The notes: generated by a model not told the origin, from the letters alone. 64,000 nt of DNA from Pseudomonas gingeri (GCF_013386165.1 NZ_JACAOS010000033.1:62001-126000), one strand, 5' to 3'. Shown: positions 35,243 through 45,256, counted from the stretch's first letter. Made by a program: numbers and translations.

Positions 35243-37246
35243 TCAGGACTTGCGCCGATAGAGCATCAACAGCACCAGATAAGGTCCTCCCAACAAGGTC
35301 GCCACCAACCCCGCCGGCATCTGTTCGGGGAACACCCACTGGCGTCCCAGCCATTCCGAGACGACCATCAACACCGCGCCGAACGCCGACGCCACCCATA
35401 GCTGTTGCAGCGGCTGGCGGGCACCGGCAAAGCGGGCGATATGGGGCGCCAGCAAACCGACGAAGGACAACGGGCCGACCAGCAAGGTCGCCACGGTGGT
35501 GAGCACACCGGCGAACAGCAGTATCAGCAGCCGCGCACGGGCAACCGGTACGCCGACACTCGCCGCCGCCCCCTCCCCCAACGAAAAGGCTTCGAGCCAA
35601 CGGGTGAACAAGGGCGCCAGGCAAAGGCCCAGCACCATCACCCCGGCGCTCAACCAGGCCAATGCCGCAGGAATGTAGTAGATCGAACCGGTGACCAGCT
35701 GGAGCATCAGGGCTGCACGGGGATCGCCGCTGGCCAGGGTCGCGCTGACCATCGCCTGGAACCAGGCACTCACCGCCACACCGACCAGCAACAGGCGTTG
35801 CGGATTGAACGCACCACGGCCCAGCCACAGCAACCCGCCGAGGGCCGCCAGCGACCCGGCCAGGCAAGCGCCAAACAGCACGATCGGCGATGGCTGGCTG
35901 ACGGCAAAGACCACCACGACAATGCCCAAGGCCCCTCCCGAACTGACCCCCAGCAGATCCGGGCTGGCCATCGGGTTGGCGGTCGCCCGTTGCAGCAAGG
36001 TGCCGGCAAGCGCGAGCAAACCGCCGGCAGTGGCCGCGATCACCGTATGGGGCAGTTGCCAGAACAGCAAGGCGCTCACCTGGGCCGCCGTCGCAACCCG
36101 CCAGCCGTCCAGGCCGCGCGAAACCATGAAGGACAGCAACAGACCGAGGAACAACAGCACCGCCAGTCCCCAACCACGACTGGCAGTGAAACCCGCGCTG
36201 CTCGGCCAATTGGCTTTCCAGTGACTGGCAAGCCCCTTGCGCAGACGCGGCAGCATGGCGATCAGCAGCGGCACGCCCAGCAATGAGGTGACGGTACCGG
36301 TCGGAATCAGGTGGGCCGAGAGTGAAGCGGTGTTCGACAGCACCAGGACTACCTGGTCGGTCGCCGACAACATCGCCGCACCGATGCACGTCGACCACCA
36401 CAGCCGCTGGTACAAGGTTCGCGCCCCGAGCAGGCGCGCCAACGCCGGGGCCGCAAGACCGAGAAAGCCGATCACGCCGACCTGCGCCACCACCAGGGCC
36501 GTCAGTACCACGGCCACCAGCAAGGCGATCAACCGGGTCCGTTCGACCTTCGCGCCGAGGCTGCGGGCGGTGCTTTCACCGCTGTCGAGCAGCACCAGTG
36601 GCCGCCGAACCAGCCATACCGCCAGCACGCAGGCCGCCAGACCGGCGGCCAGATGGCCGCTGGGTTGCCAGCCCGCCTGCTCCAGCGAGCCGCCGCCCCA
36701 GATCTGCAACCCCAGCAACAGGTCGTAGTGAATCAACGCCATCGCCAGGCTGACCGCCCCGCAATAGAGATTGACCACCATGCCCGAGAGGATCACCGCC
36801 ATCGGCGACAGCTTTTGCGGCCAGGCCAGCATCAGTACCGCCAACACCGCCAGGGCACCACCGCCCAAGGCCACCAACTCACGGCCACCCGGCAGGCCAC
36901 TGGGCACATAGATCGTATAGAACGCCAAGGCCAGATAGGCCCCGGGGAAAATCCCCAGGGTCATCGGTTCGGCCAAAGGGTTGCGCAACACCTGTTGCAC
37001 CAGCGTGCCGGCCAGGCCCAGCGCCGCGCCGCAGAGCAACGCCATCGCCACACGCGGCAGCAGCGACTCATGCACCAGCACCTGACGCACATCATCACGA
37101 TCCGGGGCCAGCAGCGCGGACAACCAGGAGCTGCCCTCCAGCGTTGCACTCACTTGAAACAGCGCCAATACGACCGCCAGGGCAAACAGCCCGACCACCA
37201 GCAGCAGCCCGCCACGTGGGGCAAAAGGTAGACGAAAACTAGACAA
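35243..37246 (-). CDS. fhuB: Fe(3+)-hydroxamate siderophore permease, fused FecCD repeats
   Basis: 667 aa from the TTG at 37246, which has GGGAG six bases upstream and overlaps the end of fhuD by eight bases; the longer in-frame version would add a basic 30-residue leader that is really fhuD sequence. Two FecCD-type halves are joined head to tail (each with G-rich segments such as GAALGLAGTLVQQVLRNPLAEP and GGLLALAGTLLQRATANPMASPDLLGV), as in E. coli FhuB (660 aa). It imports siderophore with FhuC and FhuD. Confidence 0.88.
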   Translation of the reverse strand: MSSFRLPFAPRGGLLLVVGLFALAVVLALFQVSATLEGSSWLSALLAPDRDDVRQVLVHESLLPRVAMALLCGAALGLAGTLVQQVLRNPLAEPMTLGIFPGAYLALAFYTIYVPSGLPGGRELVALGGGALAVLAVLMLAWPQKLSPMAVILSGMVVNLYCGAVSLAMALIHYDLLLGLQIWGGGSLEQAGWQPSGHLAAGLAACVLAVWLVRRPLVLLDSGESTARSLGAKVERTRLIALLVAVVLTALVVAQVGVIGFLGLAAPALARLLGARTLYQRLWWSTCIGAAMLSATDQVVLVLSNTASLSAHLIPTGTVTSLLGVPLLIAMLPRLRKGLASHWKANWPSSAGFTASRGWGLAVLLFLGLLLSFMVSRGLDGWRVATAAQVSALLFWQLPHTVIAATAGGLLALAGTLLQRATANPMASPDLLGVSSGGALGIVVVVFAVSQPSPIVLFGACLAGSLAALGGLLWLGRGAFNPQRLLLVGVAVSAWFQAMVSATLASGDPRAALMLQLVTGSIYYIPAALAWLSAGVMVLGLCLAPLFTRWLEAFSLGEGAAASVGVPVARARLLILLFAGVLTTVATLLVGPLSFVGLLAPHIARFAGARQPLQQLWVASAFGAVLMVVSEWLGRQWVFPEQMPAGLVATLLGGPYLVLLMLYRRKS

Positions 37247-38186
37247 TACCGGACTCCCGCTGGGCCGTTTGAAGCAACGCCGTCTCCACCGCACGGGCAA
37301 AGCGTTGCATGGAGAACAGACCGCCATAAGGCGCAATCACCGGCAACAGCGCCACCCGCCGCTCGCGCACGCAAGGCATGGCCTGCCAGACCGGGCTGAG
37401 CTGCAAGGCCGCCCGCACGCTCGGGGCCACCGGCCCCACCAGCAGCAGGTTGGCCTGGGGGACACGCGCAATGCGCTGCAGCGGCACCAGGGCAAAACCC
37501 GCCGAGTTGGTGACCCAGGATTCGCTCATGGCCCCGATGGGATGGGTCGCATTGTTCACGCCGATCTTCTGCAACACCGCATCGAACAGGCTGCCGTTGC
37601 CGTACACCCGCAAGTGGTGTTCATCGACCGCATCGGCGACAAAGGTCGGCGCCGTGGCAACACCCGGCTGCGCCGCCAAACGCTGGCGCACTGCTCCAAA
37701 GAGCTGCTCGGTGTCGGCAATCAAGGCCTGGGCCCGGGCCGGACAGTCGAGCACATTCGCCATCTGCCGCGTGTCCTCGAGCAACGCCGGATAGGGTTGT
37801 GCAGCCCCCATATAGGCCCCGAACGTGACCGTCGGTGCCACACGCGCCAGCAAGGGCTGCAATTCGGCGTGCCCGGGCGTCAGGATCAGCAGGTCGGGCG
37901 CCAGTTGCTGGAGTATTTCGAAACTGGGCTGGTACAACAGCCCGATATCGAGAACACCCTCGGGCAGCGCTGGCTCGACGATGGTCTTGCTATACCAGTC
38001 GGGCAGCGGCATGGCGACGGGCGCATGCCCCAGCGCCAGCAGCGTTTCGGTCAGCTCCCAGCTCAGGGGGACGATCCGCGAAGGCGCAGTCGGCAAGGCT
38101 GACGCCCATGGTCGGCTCATCCATAACGCCGGCGGCGCACTGGCCATCAGTTGCAGAATACGCCGGCGGCTGAACACCAGGCTCAT
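37239..38186 (-). CDS. fhuD: Periplasmic iron-siderophore-binding protein with Tat-type signal
   Basis: 315 aa from ATG 38186, whose ATGA overlaps the stop of fhuC. The N-terminus has a twin-arginine motif SRRRILQLM followed by a hydrophobic stretch, matching exported FhuD-type proteins. Body signatures: RIVPLSWELTETLLALGHAPVAMPLPDWY, DLLILTPGHAELQPLL. It should hand ferric hydroxamate to FhuB in the periplasm. Confidence 0.85.
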   Translation of the reverse strand: MSLVFSRRRILQLMASAPPALWMSRPWASALPTAPSRIVPLSWELTETLLALGHAPVAMPLPDWYSKTIVEPALPEGVLDIGLLYQPSFEILQQLAPDLLILTPGHAELQPLLARVAPTVTFGAYMGAAQPYPALLEDTRQMANVLDCPARAQALIADTEQLFGAVRQRLAAQPGVATAPTFVADAVDEHHLRVYGNGSLFDAVLQKIGVNNATHPIGAMSESWVTNSAGFALVPLQRIARVPQANLLLVGPVAPSVRAALQLSPVWQAMPCVRERRVALLPVIAPYGGLFSMQRFARAVETALLQTAQRESGIV

Positions 38187-39010
38187 CGTGGAAAACCTAT
38201 CAGACGCCCACTGGCCGGATCCGCCAGCACGCCCATCGGCACGCCATAGACCTGTTCGAGATGGGCTTCCTGAAGCATCTCGCTGGCCTTGATCTGCAAT
38301 TGCAGGTGGCCCTCGCGCAGGGCTATCACTTCGTCGCAGAAACGCGCCGCCATGTTGACGTCGTGCAGGATGATCACCGCCCCCATACCGCGCTGCTCGC
38401 ACAGGTTGCGAACCAGTTCGAGCACCGCGAGCTGGTGCCCGATATCCAGGGCCGAGGTGGGCTCATCGAGCAGCATGCAGCGGCAATTCTGCGCCACCAG
38501 CATGGCAATCCACGCCCGCTGGCGCTCGCCACCGGAGAGGCTGTCCACCGGGCGGTCGGCATACTGCAGCACATCGGTGGCGATCATCGCCTGCTCGACC
38601 CACTCACGATCCTGCGCGCCAAAACGACCGAGGGCGCCGTGCCAGGGATGCCGCCCCAGGGCCACCAGCTCGCGCACCAACAGGCCGTCGACCTCGGGCG
38701 GCTGTTGCGGCAGATAGGCGATCTGCCGTGCAAAGGCCCGCGACGACCAACCGTGCAGCGGCTCGTTGCTCATTCGCAGCGAACCGGATGAGGCCAACTG
38801 CTGGCGGGCCAACAACTTGAGCAGGGTCGACTTGCCCGAACCGTTATGGCCGATCAAGCCATAAAGACGTCCTTCCTTGAGTCGCAGGTCCATGGGGTGC
38901 AACAAGGTTCGGCTGCCAACCTTCACACTGGCCGCGTCAAGGCGGAACAGGTCCGGGCTCTCGGGCAATGCCGGGGCAACGATGGCGGAACGCGGCTCAA
39001 TCATGTTCAT
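38183..39010 (-). CDS. fhuC: Siderophore ABC importer ATPase
   Basis: 275 aa. Walker A GHNGSGKST near residue 54, Q-loop AYLPQQPPEV, signature LSGGERQRA, Walker B MLLDEPTSALD and H-loop ILHDVNMAARF are all intact. Its start ATG overlaps the exporter stop by four bases (ATGA), and its stop overlaps the fhuD start in the same way, so the operon is tightly coupled. Confidence 0.9.
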   Translation of the reverse strand: MNMIEPRSAIVAPALPESPDLFRLDAASVKVGSRTLLHPMDLRLKEGRLYGLIGHNGSGKSTLLKLLARQQLASSGSLRMSNEPLHGWSSRAFARQIAYLPQQPPEVDGLLVRELVALGRHPWHGALGRFGAQDREWVEQAMIATDVLQYADRPVDSLSGGERQRAWIAMLVAQNCRCMLLDEPTSALDIGHQLAVLELVRNLCEQRGMGAVIILHDVNMAARFCDEVIALREGHLQLQIKASEMLQEAHLEQVYGVPMGVLADPASGRLIGFPR

Positions 39011-40719
39011 CGAACGGATAGCTCCTCTACACTGACGCTGCCGGGCAGCTCTGTCACGATCTGGCCCATTTCCAACTTGATACGCCGATCGGCCAAGGCG
39101 AAATAACGGTCATCGTGGGTGATCACCAACACGGCCTTGCCCCGAGCTTTCAGGTCGGGCAGCAGGCTTTTGTAGAACACTTCCTTGAACGCCGGGTCCT
39201 GGTCGGCCGCCCATTCGTCGAAGACATAGAAAGCCCGGTCTTCGAGCAACGCGACCAACAAGGCCAGGCGCTTGCGTTGCCCCTGGGAAAGATTGAGGGT
39301 GGTAAAGGCACCGTCCTCGATGCTCACCTTGTGTTCCAGTTGCAGCGCCTTCAACAAGGTTCGGGCTTGTGGCTCCAGATGCGCGGGCATCACCCCCAGC
39401 AGCGTGTCGAACAGGAAGAAATCACTGAACACCGTGGAGAAGCGCTGGCGATAGGCATCCCGTGTCGCCGCTTCGACCGGCTGACCGTCCAGCAGCACGC
39501 TGCCACTCTCACCCTCGTAAAGGCCCACCAGCAGCTTGGCCAGGGTGGTCTTGCCGCTGCCATTGCCGCCGATCAGGTAAGTGATCTCGCCCGGCGCAAA
39601 CGTCAGGTCCACGGGGCCGAGCATGAAGTAGCTGTTTTCCTTTTCACGGAAATAGCGGTGCGTCAGGGCCTGCAACTCGATGCGTTGAAAGCCCGTGTCA
39701 GCGCCCTGCTCACCCATGATCTCGACCGGCAACTGCGCCTCCAGCCGGGCAATCCGCTCCAGGGCAATGCGCGCCGAGCCCAGGGTCGGCAGCGCCGCCA
39801 GCAGGCCTTCGATCGGCAGGATCATGTAGAGAAAGGTCATCGCGTAACCGGACATCACCTGATGATCGACACCGTAGCTGCGCGCCAGCACGAACAGCGT
39901 CAAACCGATAAAGGCGAACAGGACCAGGTTGCCCCAACTCGACGCCGCGCTGAACAACACGTAACCCAAGGTGCGTTGCACCCGCACCGACTCGATATGC
40001 GGCGCCAGCGTGTCGTCGATAAACGCGTCACGCCGGGAACGGTGCAGCTTGAGTTCCTTGGCCCCATCGAACAGTGCACGGAACTGCTGGATCAGATCGT
40101 CCTCACGCTGTCGGGAACCGCGCAGATGGTCCAGTGCCCGACTGTTGACCAGCAGGAAGCCCACCGCGCCGATGGCGATGGCGAGCAGCGCAAACAACAG
40201 GATCTGCCAGGACAGCCAGCCCAGGTAAGCCAGGCAACCGATGATCACCGTGCTCTGCATCATGATCGTCGGCAGGTTGATGAACAGCACCACCAGCGTA
40301 TCCAGGTCACCGGTCAGGATGGCCAGCGGACGCCCGCCACCAAAACGCTCAAGGTGCGCGTAGGAGGCATGGGCGATGTGCCGGATGGTGCGCAGGCGCA
40401 CGCTGGCCTTGGCCCGCTGCCCCAGGTACATGAACAGGGTCTGCGAAAGCAGGCGCAGCAGCAGCACCGCAACCCCGAGCAGCATGAAGCGCAGGCCCAG
40501 CGCACCCAGTTCATCGCCCTGCGCCGACAGCGCCTGGTTGATCAGCGCCACCATGGCGGCACTGCCAAAACCACTGATCAGGCTGGCCGCGGCCGCCAGC
40601 AACAGCAGTCCGCGAGCGCCGTGAAGCATCGTCAGCAGCAAGGCGAACGGCGTGGTGGGGTCTCCTGGCCGAGGGTCTTGGCCAGGTGTTGGGTGGTCAG
40701 ATTGTCTAGTCGAAGTCAT
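39007..40719 (-). CDS. ABC exporter of the PvdE/SyrD cyclic-peptide type
   Basis: 570 aa. An N-terminal membrane domain (about six helices, residues ~25-310) is fused to one ATPase: Walker A GGNGSGKTT near residue 387, signature LSQGQRKRLAL, Walker B FYVFDEWAADQDP. The DEWAADQDP wording and the length are typical of the PvdE/SyrD family, which move siderophore precursors or lipopeptides into the periplasm. It lies inside a siderophore import operon, six bases from the receptor gene, which is unexpected for an exporter. No siderophore synthetase is adjacent. Confidence 0.85.
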   Translation of the reverse strand: MTSTRQSDHPTPGQDPRPGDPTTPFALLLTMLHGARGLLLLAAAASLISGFGSAAMVALINQALSAQGDELGALGLRFMLLGVAVLLLRLLSQTLFMYLGQRAKASVRLRTIRHIAHASYAHLERFGGGRPLAILTGDLDTLVVLFINLPTIMMQSTVIIGCLAYLGWLSWQILLFALLAIAIGAVGFLLVNSRALDHLRGSRQREDDLIQQFRALFDGAKELKLHRSRRDAFIDDTLAPHIESVRVQRTLGYVLFSAASSWGNLVLFAFIGLTLFVLARSYGVDHQVMSGYAMTFLYMILPIEGLLAALPTLGSARIALERIARLEAQLPVEIMGEQGADTGFQRIELQALTHRYFREKENSYFMLGPVDLTFAPGEITYLIGGNGSGKTTLAKLLVGLYEGESGSVLLDGQPVEAATRDAYRQRFSTVFSDFFLFDTLLGVMPAHLEPQARTLLKALQLEHKVSIEDGAFTTLNLSQGQRKRLALLVALLEDRAFYVFDEWAADQDPAFKEVFYKSLLPDLKARGKAVLVITHDDRYFALADRRIKLEMGQIVTELPGSVSVEELSVR

Positions 40720-40725
40720 GGGAGA

Positions 40726-42897
40726 TCAGTATTTCACCCGCAGGGTCAGCGTCGTATTGCGCGGCTCGCCATACAACCCGTAGTAGCTGGAAGGCACGCG
40801 CGCGTAGTAGGTCCGGTCGAACACGTTGTTCATGTTCAAGGCCAGGTCGAGATGGCTGTTGATCTTGTAGCCGATCAGGCCGTCCACCACGGCGTAACCG
40901 CCCTGATAGCTGATTTCGTTGCGGGTGGTGCGGCTCTGGGTACGGACGCCGCCGCCGACACGCCAGTTGTTCAGGGTGTCACCCTCGAAGTGGTAGGTGT
41001 TCCAGAGCTTGAGCAGGTGTTTGGGTTCTTCCGGGTCCTGGATATTGCTGCTGCCATCGCTGGCCTCTGCGCCCAGCAATTTGGTCTGCAGGTAGGTATA
41101 GCCCGCCTGCACATCCCAGTTCGGCAACACCTTGCCGGTAATTTCCGCTTCAAAGCCGCTGCTGCGGGCCTTGCCCTGGGCCAGCCAGGAACCTGGGTTG
41201 GCATCGTCGGCCACCGGACGGTTCTGGTCATCGATCTGGAACACCGCCACCGAGGCACCGAGCCGACCGTCGAGGAAATCGCCCTTGAGGCCGAGTTCCG
41301 CTTGATGGCCGGTACGCGGTTTGAGCACATCACCGCTGACGGTGGTCTGGAAGGCCTGGGACGGCGTGAAAATATCCGAGTAACTGGCGTACGCCGACAA
41401 CCAGGGGGTCAAGCCATACACGACGCCGGCATAGGGCGTGAACTTGTTCTGGTCAGGGTCGTTGACCGTCGGCTGGGTCGATGGCAGGAAGCTCTGCCGC
41501 GAACTTTCATAGTGGTCCTGACGACCGCCAAGGATCAACGACAGCTCATCCGTGGGTTTGAAGGTGACCTGGCCGTAGACGCCATATTGCGAGGTGTTGG
41601 ACGTGGTCCCGGAGCCGTAAGGAATATAGGGGTTGGCGACATTGATGCTGTCGATATTGACCGTACCGCCATCGGTGCCGCCCGACAGGCTGCGCTGATG
41701 ACTCTCGGCGTAGTTGACCCCGAACATCAGCTGATGGGTGCGCCCGAACAGCTGGAAAGGTCCGTTGACATAGGAGTCGACACCGATCCAGCGGTAATTG
41801 TCCTGCTGGCGCTGCAGCCAATAATCGTCCGTGCGATCGAGATTGACCGGGCCGTCGACGTAACCGTACTTGGCAGCCACGGCCGAAGTGCGATAGTTGA
41901 TCGCCGTACGACTCTGCCAATCGTTGCCGAAGTGATGCTGCAGATCGGCATAGACTTCGGTCATGTTGGTGTCGGCGTAGCTCCAGTCGCTGCCGTAGAA
42001 GCCTGAACGCTTGCCACTGACAAAACTGCCGTCGGTGAAGGTCGACAGACCATAGTCCACGCCATTCAGCGCGATTTCCTGGTGCGCGGCACCGACCGTC
42101 AGTTTGGTGTCCGCATCCAGGTCAAAGGCCAGCGAGCCATAGACCAGACCCTGCCCATTCTGGCCCGCGTCTTCGAAGCTCTTGCCGTTCTGGCCACTGA
42201 AACCCAGGCGGCCCTTGATATTGCCGCTGTCCGTCAGCGGGCCGGTCACGTCCCATTCGGTACGGTAGGTGTTCAAGGACCCCGCGGAGACCGCGCCGGT
42301 CAACCCGAATACGTCCTGAGGGCTCTTGCGCACCAGGTTGACCGTACCGCCGGGGTTGCCGAAACCTTGCAGCAACCCGGCGGGCCCGCGCAGGACCTCG
42401 ACCCGGTCGTACAGCGCCAGGTCGAACTGTGGCAGGTACTGCAGCCCGTTATTGGCGGGCAAGCCATCGAACTGCACCTCGGCCGGGTAACCGCGAGACT
42501 GGAAATAGCTGGTGCCGTCGCCATAAGTCACCGCGGTGATCCCCGGGGTGTTGCGCAAGGCATCGTCGACGCTGGTCATGGCCTGGTCGTCCATGCGCTG
42601 GCGGGTGATCACCGAGACCGAGGCCGGCAGGTCCTTGGGCGCCACCGGCACCTTGCCGACGGTCACCAGGGCGGGCTTGTAGGTATCGGTATCTTCAGTC
42701 GCGGCGCTATCCTGTGTGATCTGATCGCCGACGATCCGGGTTTGCGGCAACACCGTTTCCGTAGCAGTCTGGGCCTGCGCACATGGGGTAACCAGTGCCA
42801 GGGGCACGAGCAAAAGCGGGGTGAACATCAGAGAACGGCTATACCTGTACGGGATCAAGCGCGCGGGCGCAAAGCGTTCAATCTTACTTCTGCTCAT
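40726..42897 (-). CDS. TonB-dependent siderophore receptor
   Basis: 723 aa. Signal peptide followed by a plug (DLPASVSVITRQRMDDQAMTSVDDALRNTPGI, near residue 88; VEVLRGPAGLLQGFGNPGGTVNLVRKSP) and a 22-strand barrel ending in aromatic LRVKY. No N-terminal secretin/STN signalling domain is seen, so it does not use FecIR-type surface signalling. A Fur-box-like site and a divergent AraC gene lie upstream. The fhu genes downstream point to a hydroxamate (ferrichrome/ferrioxamine-like) ligand, probably a xenosiderophore. Confidence 0.92.
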   Translation of the reverse strand: MSRSKIERFAPARLIPYRYSRSLMFTPLLLVPLALVTPCAQAQTATETVLPQTRIVGDQITQDSAATEDTDTYKPALVTVGKVPVAPKDLPASVSVITRQRMDDQAMTSVDDALRNTPGITAVTYGDGTSYFQSRGYPAEVQFDGLPANNGLQYLPQFDLALYDRVEVLRGPAGLLQGFGNPGGTVNLVRKSPQDVFGLTGAVSAGSLNTYRTEWDVTGPLTDSGNIKGRLGFSGQNGKSFEDAGQNGQGLVYGSLAFDLDADTKLTVGAAHQEIALNGVDYGLSTFTDGSFVSGKRSGFYGSDWSYADTNMTEVYADLQHHFGNDWQSRTAINYRTSAVAAKYGYVDGPVNLDRTDDYWLQRQQDNYRWIGVDSYVNGPFQLFGRTHQLMFGVNYAESHQRSLSGGTDGGTVNIDSINVANPYIPYGSGTTSNTSQYGVYGQVTFKPTDELSLILGGRQDHYESSRQSFLPSTQPTVNDPDQNKFTPYAGVVYGLTPWLSAYASYSDIFTPSQAFQTTVSGDVLKPRTGHQAELGLKGDFLDGRLGASVAVFQIDDQNRPVADDANPGSWLAQGKARSSGFEAEITGKVLPNWDVQAGYTYLQTKLLGAEASDGSSNIQDPEEPKHLLKLWNTYHFEGDTLNNWRVGGGVRTQSRTTRNEISYQGGYAVVDGLIGYKINSHLDLALNMNNVFDRTYYARVPSSYYGLYGEPRNTTLTLRVKY

Positions 42898-42919
42898 GGG
42901 GTCATTGGCTCCAGCACTT

Positions 42920-42938
42920 GAAAATGCGATTCATTTGC
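42920..42938. promoter_or_regulatory. Fur-box-like site in receptor/AraC divergent promoter
   Basis: The 19-base GAAAATGCGATTCATTTGC agrees with the classic Fur consensus GATAATGATAATCATTATC at 13 of 19 positions by direct count. Its place, 23 bases upstream of the receptor start, fits iron repression of the receptor operon and of the regulator. Confidence 0.6.
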
Positions 42939-42985
42939 ATTAATTTTGCCAGTCTGTTTACTTGGCTTCAGGACAACTTGTATCG

Positions 42986-43834
42986 ATGAAAGGACAGAAT
43001 TGGCGCTTTTCTGCCACTCACGACCCTCGCGCCCAAAAAGCAGCCATGACCCCGCACAAGGAATTTGCTGACGACGCCGCTCCCCTGGTCGTCAGGGCCT
43101 ATGACTACGCCTCGGGCGCCCGGCAGCAACCCCACTGCCATGAGCGCATTCAACTGATGTATTCGCCGCGCGGCTTGATGCGCGTCTCCACGGAAACCGG
43201 CGCCTGGACCCTGGCGCCCATGCGCGCGTTATGGATACCGGCTGGCGTCACCCATGAAGTGCGGATGGTCGGGGATATCTCGATGCGTTCCGTTTATCTC
43301 GACCGGCACGCCGTCCCCTGGCACTGGGATGAATGCTGTGTGCTGACGGTGACGCCGCTGATGCGCGAGCTGATCCTGATGCTCAATGACCAGCCGACGC
43401 TGGACGAGCAGCCCCGGCAGCAGGCCTCGGGGTTGCTGATCCACCTGCTGGCCCAGGCGTCGCGGCAAACCAACAACCTGCCGATGCCGCTGGACCGCCG
43501 GCTGCGCCGGGTGTGCGATGCCATCCTGCAAAGCCCGGACAACAACGACACCCTGGAGGAATGGGGCGAACGCATCGGTGCCAGCTCACGAACCCTGGCC
43601 CGACGGATGAAGGAAGAAACCGGCGTGACCTTTCACCATTGGCGCTTGCAGGTGCGGGTCGACGAGGCGATGTGCCGATTGGTCGAGGGCATGTCCATCA
43701 ACGATGTCGCCCAGGGCCTGGGCTATCGCAGCTCGAGTGCGTTTATCTATATGTTCCGCAGCCTGCTGGGCAGCACGCCGTCGCAGTATCTGGAGAGGGT
43801 GTTGTCCGGGGGGCCGGGCCTGGTTCAGTCATAG
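42986..43834 (+). CDS. AraC-family regulator of the siderophore operon
   Basis: 282 aa from ATG 42986; a TTG 24 bases earlier and an ATG at 43046 are alternatives, as no ribosome-binding site is strong. N-terminal cupin (GARQQPHCHERIQLMYSPRGLMRV, then WIPAGVTHEV) and C-terminal HTH (DTLEEWGERIGASSRTLARRMKEETGVTFHHW ... GLGYRSSSAFIYMFRSLLGSTPSQYL) are clear. It is divergent from the receptor gene across the Fur-box-like site, so it likely activates the operon. Confidence 0.85.
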   Translation: MKGQNWRFSATHDPRAQKAAMTPHKEFADDAAPLVVRAYDYASGARQQPHCHERIQLMYSPRGLMRVSTETGAWTLAPMRALWIPAGVTHEVRMVGDISMRSVYLDRHAVPWHWDECCVLTVTPLMRELILMLNDQPTLDEQPRQQASGLLIHLLAQASRQTNNLPMPLDRRLRRVCDAILQSPDNNDTLEEWGERIGASSRTLARRMKEETGVTFHHWRLQVRVDEAMCRLVEGMSINDVAQGLGYRSSSAFIYMFRSLLGSTPSQYLERVLSGGPGLVQS

Positions 43835-43904
43835 AGGCCGATGGCGTCGATAAGCAGGTCACAGCTTGCGAAAGCGGTTCAACCTCCAAAGTCGAGCCCC
43901 TTCA

Positions 43905-45080
43905 TTATCGCGCCCCCTGCTGATACTCACGCGGCGTACAGCCAAACTCTCGCCGGAACACCGTGTGCAGGTATTGAGCAGATTTAAAGCCACAGACGCG
44001 CGCAACGTCGGCAATCGCCGAGTCGGTATTTTTCAGGCCACTGGTGGCCGCTGCCAGTTTGAAACGCAGGATCTCGTCGTGCACGGTGCAGCCTCGTTCC
44101 GTGCGAAAATGCGCTTCGAGTGACGAGCGCGACACGCCGACAAAAGCCGCTACCTGCGCCGTTTTGATGCCTTGGCAGGCATATTGGCGGATAAACAGCA
44201 GCGCCTGCATGACATAAGGGTTACCCAACGGTTGGTGCAAACTCGACACCTGCACGTTGACAGCATCAGGAGGGATCAGGATTTGCGTGCCGGTGGATGG
44301 CATGCCGTGGAGCATCTGGTGGAGTAATTGTGCGGCGGTACGGCCCATGGTTTCGGTGCCCTGAATGACCGAGCTCAGGGGAACCCGGGTCAGGCTGCGG
44401 GTCAGCGGGTCGTTGTCGATGCCAATCAGTGCCACCTGCTCCGGCACGGCTATGCCGGCGGTCAGGCAGGCTTGCAGCAACTGACGGGCGCGGGCGTCAC
44501 TGACCGCGATGATGCCGATGGGCTTGGGCAGACTCTGCAACCAGGCGATCAACTGCTCGACGGCGCTGTCCCAGAGCGGTGCGCTCGTGCCCATGCCGCG
44601 ATAGATTTCAGCGTGCAAGCCGTCGCGCTGCATCAGCCTGCGAAAGGCTTTTTCCCGCTCCTGAGCCCAACGATTGGCCTGTGCTTCAGGCAGGCTGAAG
44701 CAGGCAAAACGCTGCAGCCCCGCCTCGATCAAGTGCGTGTAAGCGAGGGTGATCAGTGCGTTGTTATCGGTGGCGACATACGGAATCGCTTGCGGATAAG
44801 CCCTTTTGTCCTCATACGAACCCCCTACCGCTACTACCGGCAGGTGGATGTCGGCCAGCGCCTCGCCAATCAACGGATCGTCGAAGTCGGCAATGATCCC
44901 ATCACCCTGCCAACGCTCGATCCCTCTCAAGCGACAAAGAAAGTCCTCTTCCAGGAACAGGTCCCAGGAGGCGCGCGTGCTGCTCAGGTAGTTGCCGATG
45001 CCGCTGATGATGCCACGGTCGTAGATCTTGCTGCCGTTGAACAACAGTGCGATGCGGTGTACGGGCGGTACGGTTTTCAT
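43905..45080 (-). CDS. xylR: Xylose operon regulator XylR
   Basis: 391 aa from ATG 45080. LacI-like sugar-binding domain first (HRIALLFNGSKIYDRGIISGIGNYL, IADFDDPLIGEALAD, GGSYEDKRAYP, GIIAVSDARARQLLQ), then an AraC double HTH (IKTAQVAAFVGVSRSSLEAHFRTERG ... CGFKSAQYLHTVFRREFGCTPREYQ). The layout and wording follow E. coli XylR (392 aa), the D-xylose-responsive activator. It is divergent from xylA. Confidence 0.93.
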   Translation of the reverse strand: MKTVPPVHRIALLFNGSKIYDRGIISGIGNYLSSTRASWDLFLEEDFLCRLRGIERWQGDGIIADFDDPLIGEALADIHLPVVAVGGSYEDKRAYPQAIPYVATDNNALITLAYTHLIEAGLQRFACFSLPEAQANRWAQEREKAFRRLMQRDGLHAEIYRGMGTSAPLWDSAVEQLIAWLQSLPKPIGIIAVSDARARQLLQACLTAGIAVPEQVALIGIDNDPLTRSLTRVPLSSVIQGTETMGRTAAQLLHQMLHGMPSTGTQILIPPDAVNVQVSSLHQPLGNPYVMQALLFIRQYACQGIKTAQVAAFVGVSRSSLEAHFRTERGCTVHDEILRFKLAAATSGLKNTDSAIADVARVCGFKSAQYLHTVFRREFGCTPREYQQGAR

Positions 45081-45256
45081 TGTGTTCACGCAGGTCCCGG
45101 GCCCCTTTCTCGCCGAGGCGGTGTGCACAGACTAGGCGCGTCGGCGAGGAAGCTCAATACGCAAAATCGCACTCTGCATTGGTGTTTTTCATAATCAGCA
45201 GACACGGTGCCGTTGCTAGTATCGAAACACCGCCAAGAACAACAAGGACATGGCCA

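Noticed and set aside
35154..36401. 415-codon open frame on the minus strand within fhuB
   Set aside because: Shares the strand but not the frame of fhuB; Gly/Arg/Cys-rich and without membrane pattern, so a shadow.
39115..42006. A 963-codon open frame on the + strand opposite the exporter and receptor genes
   Set aside because: It is Gln/His/Arg-rich with no domain pattern, lies antisense to two clear genes, and is typical of GC-rich frame shadows.
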